Positions 5,879 through 8,725 of a DNA stretch of 8,725 bases are shown here, piece by piece (the stretch's first letter is position 1; the number at the start of each line of letters is the position of its first letter). Source of the DNA: an uncultured Collinsella sp. (GTDB lineage: Bacteria > Actinomycetota > Coriobacteriia > Coriobacteriales > Coriobacteriaceae). The DNA is taken from NCBI GenBank assembly GCA_902474645.1, contig CABRWN010000085.1, forward strand, positions 1 to 8,725. The letters are read 5' to 3'. A program made the translations under genes and the position numbers. The notes under the pieces are model-generated. The model was not told the origin of the DNA. It saw only the letters and a list, made by a program, of their open reading frames with translations, and searched no databases.

Positions 5879-5930
5879 GATGTCTGTCCCAAATGAGTAT
5901 AAGCACTCATGTAAGCCTGTCCCCAATGAG
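5879..5930 (-). repeat. Right terminal pair of GGGGACAGAC units of the RAYT module
   Basis: The outer unit (5904-5930) is the inverse of the left outer unit with one mismatch in 27, and keeps CTCAT/ATGAG as a 5-bp palindrome. The inner unit (5879-5898, GTCTGTCCCAAATGAGT) is more diverged. The TGTCCC cores are 34 nt apart, close to the 33-nt period at the left end. A further short match, CCAATGAGCGG, occurs at 5835-5845 and may be a worn third copy. Confidence 0.85.
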
Positions 5931-5961
5931 CGGGGCGGTGGAGCAGGCAAGTAGTTTTAGT

Positions 5962-5991
5962 TAAAACGTTTCAGTTTATTGAAGCGTTTTA
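5962..5991. promoter_or_regulatory. Twin inverted LacI-family-like operator sites upstream of adhE
   Basis: TGAAGCGTTTTA (5980-5991) and, on the other strand, TGAAACGTTTTA (5973-5962) differ at one base and face each other across six bases. Each has the central CG flanked by A-runs and T-runs that LacI/GalR-family regulators favour. The spacing does not match the CcpA cre consensus exactly. The pair could also form an 11-bp hairpin with one G-U pair in RNA. The sites lie about 60-90 bp before the likely adhE transcription start. Confidence 0.45.
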
Positions 5992-6034
5992 GTTTGTCTT
6001 TTACGGGAATCTGACCGTTCACCGATTTATTTCT

Positions 6035-6043
6035 TGCTATCAT
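6035..6043 (+). promoter_or_regulatory. Candidate adhE extended -10 promoter
   Basis: TGCTATCAT is a TGn extension plus a TATCAT -10 box (6038-6043). No strong -35 hexamer stands at 16-18 bp. The same TGC extension is seen at rpmB. Transcription would start near 6050, leaving a short 5' UTR of about 34 nt that contains AAGGAG. Confidence 0.5.
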
Positions 6044-6083
6044 GCATCTTGTAGGGTAAATCTCCGATCGCAAGGAGACACAA

Positions 6084-8725
6084 ATGGTGAAAAAGTCACC
6101 GGAAAACACTACTCCCGCAATTGTGGACAACGTAGAGGCGCTTGAGGCTAAGCTCGCTCAGATGCGAGAGGCCCAGGCGCTTTTTGCTACGTACACGCAG
6201 GAGCAGGTCGACAAGATCTTCTATGAGGCCGCCATGGCCGCCAACAAGGCTCGTATCCCGTTGGCGAAGATGGCCATCGAGGAGACCGGCCGCGGCGTTC
6301 TTGAGGACAAGGTCATCAAGAACCACTACGCCGCAGAGTACATCTACAACGCTTACAAGAACACCAAGACCTGTGGTGTCCTGGAGCGCGACGAGGCTTA
6401 CGGCATCACCAAGATCGCCGAGCCCATCGGCATCGTGGGCGCCGTCATCCCGACGACCAACCCCACCTCCACCGCGATCTTCAAGACGCTGATCAGCCTG
6501 AAGACCCGCAACGCCATCATCATCTCCCCGCACCCGGCTGCCGCCAAGTGCACCATCGCCGCCGCCAAGCTCGTGCTTGACGCCGCCGTCAAGGCCGGCG
6601 CCCCCGAGGGCATCATCGGCTGGGTCGATGTCCCCTCCATCGAGCTGACCAACATGGTCATGCGCGACGTCGACATCATCCTCGCCACCGGTGGCCCGGG
6701 CATGGTCAAGGCCGCCTACTCCTCGGGCAAGCCCGCCCTGGGCGTTGGCGCCGGTAACACCCCGGTCGTCATCGACGACACCGCTGACGTGCTGCTCGCC
6801 GTCAACTCCATCATCCACTCCAAGACCTTCGACAACGGCATGATCTGCGCTTCCGAGCAGTCCGTGACCGTCATCGACACCATCTATGACCAGGTTAAGG
6901 CCGAGTTCCAGAAGCGCGGCTGCTACTTCGTCAAGCAGGGTGCCGAGATGGAGGCCCTGCGTGCCGCCATGTTCAAGAACGGTGCCCTCGATCACCGCAT
7001 CCCCGGCATGGCTGCCGCCAAGATCGCCGAGCTCGCCGGCATCGAGGTTCCTGCCAAGACCAAGATCCTGATCGCCGAGGTCACCTCCACCGACCCCGCC
7101 AAGGAGGAGTTCTCCCACGAGAAGCTCTCCCCGGTCCTGGCCATGTATCACGCCAAGGACTTCCAGGAGGCCGTCGACAAGGCCGAGCACCTGGTGCTCG
7201 CCGGTGGCCCGGGCCACACCGCCTCTCTGTACGTGCACCCTGCCCAGGCCGAGAAGATCAGCCTGTTCGAGCACGTCATGAAGGCCTGCCGTATCGTCAT
7301 CAACACCCCGTCCTCGCACGGCGGCATCGGTGACCTGTACAACTTTGGCATGAAGCCGTCTCTGACCCTGGGCTGCGGCTCCTGGGGCGGCAACTCCGTC
7401 TCCGAGAACGTTGGGGTGAAGCACTTGATCAACGTTAAGACTGTGGCCGAGCGCCGTGAGAACATGCTGTGGTTCCGCGCTCCCGAGAAGGTCTACTTCA
7501 AGAAGGGTTCCACGCCCGTCGCCCTCGACGAGCTTGGCAACGTCATGGGCAAGAAGCGCGCCTTCATCGTCACCGACCAGTTCCTCTTCAAGAATGGCAA
7601 CACCCGCGCCATCGAGGCCAAGCTCGACGAGATGGGCATCGCCCACGACTGCTTCTACGACGTCGAGCCCGATCCGTCGCTGCAGTGCGCACGTCGCGGC
7701 GCCAAGCAGATGGCTCTCTTTGAGCCGGACGTCATCATCGCCGTCGGCGGTGGCTCCGCTATGGACGCCGGCAAGATCATGTGGATGATGTACGAGCACC
7801 CCGAGTGCAAGTTTGAGGACATGGCCATGGACTTCATGGACATCCGCAAGCGTATCTTCACCTTCCCCGAGATGGGCAAGAAGGCCTACTTCGTCGCCGT
7901 CCCGACCTCTTCGGGCACCGGTTCCGAGTGCACGCCGTTCGCCATCATCACCGACAAGGAGACCGGCATCAAGTGGCCGCTCGCCGACTACGCGCTGCTC
8001 CCCAACATGGCTATCGTCGACGCCGACAACTGCATGACCGCCCCGCGCGGCCTGACCGCTGCCTCCGGCATCGACGTCATGACCCACGCCATCGAGTCCT
8101 ACGTCTCCATCATGGCTTCCGACTACACCAAGGGCCTCTCCGAGCGCGCTGCTAAGCTCGTCTTCGAGAACCTGCCCTCCAGCTTCACGAACGGCGCCAA
8201 GGACCCGCATGCCCGCGAGGAGATGCACAACGCCTCCTGCATGGCCGGTATGGCCTTCGCCAACGCCTTCCTGGGCCTCAACCACTCCATGGCCCACAAG
8301 CTCGGCGCTTTCCATCACCTGCCTCACGGCCTCGCAAACGCCGTCATCCTGACCCGCGTCATGCGCTACAACGCCGCCGAGGCTCCCGTCAAGATGGGTA
8401 CCTTCTCCCAGTATCCTTACCCCAACGCGCTGCACAACTACGCCGAGATGGCCAAGTACTGCGGCATCGAGGGCAAGGACGACAAGGAGGTCTTCGAGAA
8501 CTTCATCACGAAGCTCGAGGAGCTCAAGGACTTCATCGGCGTCAAGAAGACCATCGCCGACTACGGTGTTGACGAGCAGTACTTCCTCGACACCCTCGAC
8601 GAGATGACCGAGCAGGCATTCAACGACCAGTGCACCGGCGCTAACCCGCGCTACCCGCTCATGAGCGAGATCAAGGAGCTCTACCTGGACGCCTACTCCG
8701 GCCGCGAGCCCCAGGACTACGCCGT
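6084..8725 (+). CDS. adhE: Bifunctional acetaldehyde-CoA/alcohol dehydrogenase (3' end cut by the edge)
   Basis: AdhE reduces acetyl-CoA to acetaldehyde and then to ethanol, using two NADH, and is a main redox outlet in fermenting cells; the family forms long filaments called spirosomes. There are 880 codons visible with no stop, so only a few residues are missing. The N-terminal aldehyde dehydrogenase half has catalytic C255 in NGMICASEQS and the GVGAGNTPVVID segment. After a linker near 450-465 comes the iron-dependent alcohol dehydrogenase half, with GGGSAMDAGK (555-564) for NAD and the iron ligands D664, H668, H734 and H748; all four are offset by 11 from the E. coli enzyme. AAGGAG is 6 nt before the ATG. 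Codons are almost all C- or G-ending after the first few dozen, the mark of a very highly expressed gene. The first 15 residues or so (MVKKSPENTTPAIVD) are unlike the conserved core and relaxed in codon use. Confidence 0.97.
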   Translation, partial: MVKKSPENTTPAIVDNVEALEAKLAQMREAQALFATYTQEQVDKIFYEAAMAANKARIPLAKMAIEETGRGVLEDKVIKNHYAAEYIYNAYKNTKTCGVLERDEAYGITKIAEPIGIVGAVIPTTNPTSTAIFKTLISLKTRNAIIISPHPAAAKCTIAAAKLVLDAAVKAGAPEGIIGWVDVPSIELTNMVMRDVDIILATGGPGMVKAAYSSGKPALGVGAGNTPVVIDDTADVLLAVNSIIHSKTFDNGMICASEQSVTVIDTIYDQVKAEFQKRGCYFVKQGAEMEALRAAMFKNGALDHRIPGMAAAKIAELAGIEVPAKTKILIAEVTSTDPAKEEFSHEKLSPVLAMYHAKDFQEAVDKAEHLVLAGGPGHTASLYVHPAQAEKISLFEHVMKACRIVINTPSSHGGIGDLYNFGMKPSLTLGCGSWGGNSVSENVGVKHLINVKTVAERRENMLWFRAPEKVYFKKGSTPVALDELGNVMGKKRAFIVTDQFLFKNGNTRAIEAKLDEMGIAHDCFYDVEPDPSLQCARRGAKQMALFEPDVIIAVGGGSAMDAGKIMWMMYEHPECKFEDMAMDFMDIRKRIFTFPEMGKKAYFVAVPTSSGTGSECTPFAIITDKETGIKWPLADYALLPNMAIVDADNCMTAPRGLTAASGIDVMTHAIESYVSIMASDYTKGLSERAAKLVFENLPSSFTNGAKDPHAREEMHNASCMAGMAFANAFLGLNHSMAHKLGAFHHLPHGLANAVILTRVMRYNAAEAPVKMGTFSQYPYPNALHNYAEMAKYCGIEGKDDKEVFENFITKLEELKDFIGVKKTIADYGVDEQYFLDTLDEMTEQAFNDQCTGANPRYPLMSEIKELYLDAYSGREPQDYA

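Larger units (their letters stand above)
4891..5930. mobile_element. RAYT module with inverted paired ends
   Basis: The segment consists of an outer and inner repeat unit, a Y1 transposase gene, and an inner and outer unit in reverse order. The symmetry of the repeats around a HUH/tyrosine transposase gene suggests a REPtron or IS200-like element. It lies two bases after the rpmB terminator T-run and ends about 150 nt before the adhE start. It is visibly more AT-rich than the neighbouring genes. I see no clear target-site duplication, as expected for single-strand transposition. Current mobility is unknown. Confidence 0.7.
5931..6083 (+). other. adhE upstream region
   Basis: This AT-rich stretch between the mobile module and adhE holds twin operator-like sequences at 5962-5991, a candidate extended -10 promoter and the adhE ribosome binding site. 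I looked for a Rex-type site (TTGTGAA or TTGTTAA with its inverse), common for adhE genes, and found none. No gene is seen here. Confidence 0.6.

Noticed and set aside
5808..5954. Small plus-strand frame of 48 codons beginning MLSPVIYLYPM, with AAGGA upstream
   Set aside because: It reads through the right-end repeat units, and its apparent ribosome site is the other strand of the transposase inverted repeat. No family resemblance was seen, so it is probably chance.
5979..5994. A CcpA cre site upstream of adhE
   Set aside because: The TGAA-to-CG spacing is one base shorter than the cre consensus, and CcpA itself would be unexpected in an actinobacterium; a LacI-family-like site is the safer description.
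6096..8435. A 779-residue open frame on the minus strand
   Set aside because: It is exactly antisense to adhE. The C/G-ending codons of adhE leave few stops on the other strand, and the translation is low-complexity (G, V, D, L, H rich) with no recognisable domain or ribosome site.

Overview
The window looks like chromosomal DNA of a high-GC, fermentative Gram-positive anaerobe, most likely an actinobacterium of the class Coriobacteriia (Collinsella-like). This is an inference from the GC-rich, C-ending codon use, strong GGAGG-type ribosome binding sites, a PyrR-headed pyr operon with class 1B pyrK/pyrD, and a bifunctional AdhE. No sequence search was possible.

Positions 1-4147 hold a minus-strand pyrimidine biosynthesis operon in the order pyrR, pyrB, pyrC, pyrK, pyrD; pyrD is cut by the left edge. 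pyrB and pyrC overlap by 17 bp and pyrK and pyrD share one base (TAGTG). The 92-nt gap between pyrC and pyrK carries a convincing intrinsic terminator and a second hairpin beside the pyrK ribosome binding site. The pyrR leader folds into two mutually exclusive structures: an extended hairpin with a PyrR-binding-loop-like hexaloop, and a terminator followed by seven U. Together the genes take carbamoyl phosphate and aspartate to orotate, with PyrR as probable RNA-binding regulator.

A 451-nt intergenic region (4148-4598) separates pyrR from the divergent plus-strand gene rpmB (ribosomal protein L28, zinc-binding form), which has an extended -10 promoter and a strong terminator.

Two bases after that terminator begins a roughly 1.04-kb module (4891-5930): a REP-associated tyrosine transposase gene (RAYT, minus strand) bounded on each side by a pair of GGGGACAGAC-containing units in inverted orientation. 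Its ribosome binding site lies in one arm of a perfect 10-bp inverted repeat. The module is more AT-rich than its surroundings.

The right third is adhE (6084 to the right edge, plus strand), a nearly complete bifunctional acetaldehyde/alcohol dehydrogenase with codon bias typical of very highly expressed genes. Upstream are an extended -10 promoter and two near-identical operator-like sequences facing each other. The long open frames antisense to adhE and pyrC are shadows. I found no wholly new gene system; the most interesting parts are the transposase module and the three RNA or operator structures.
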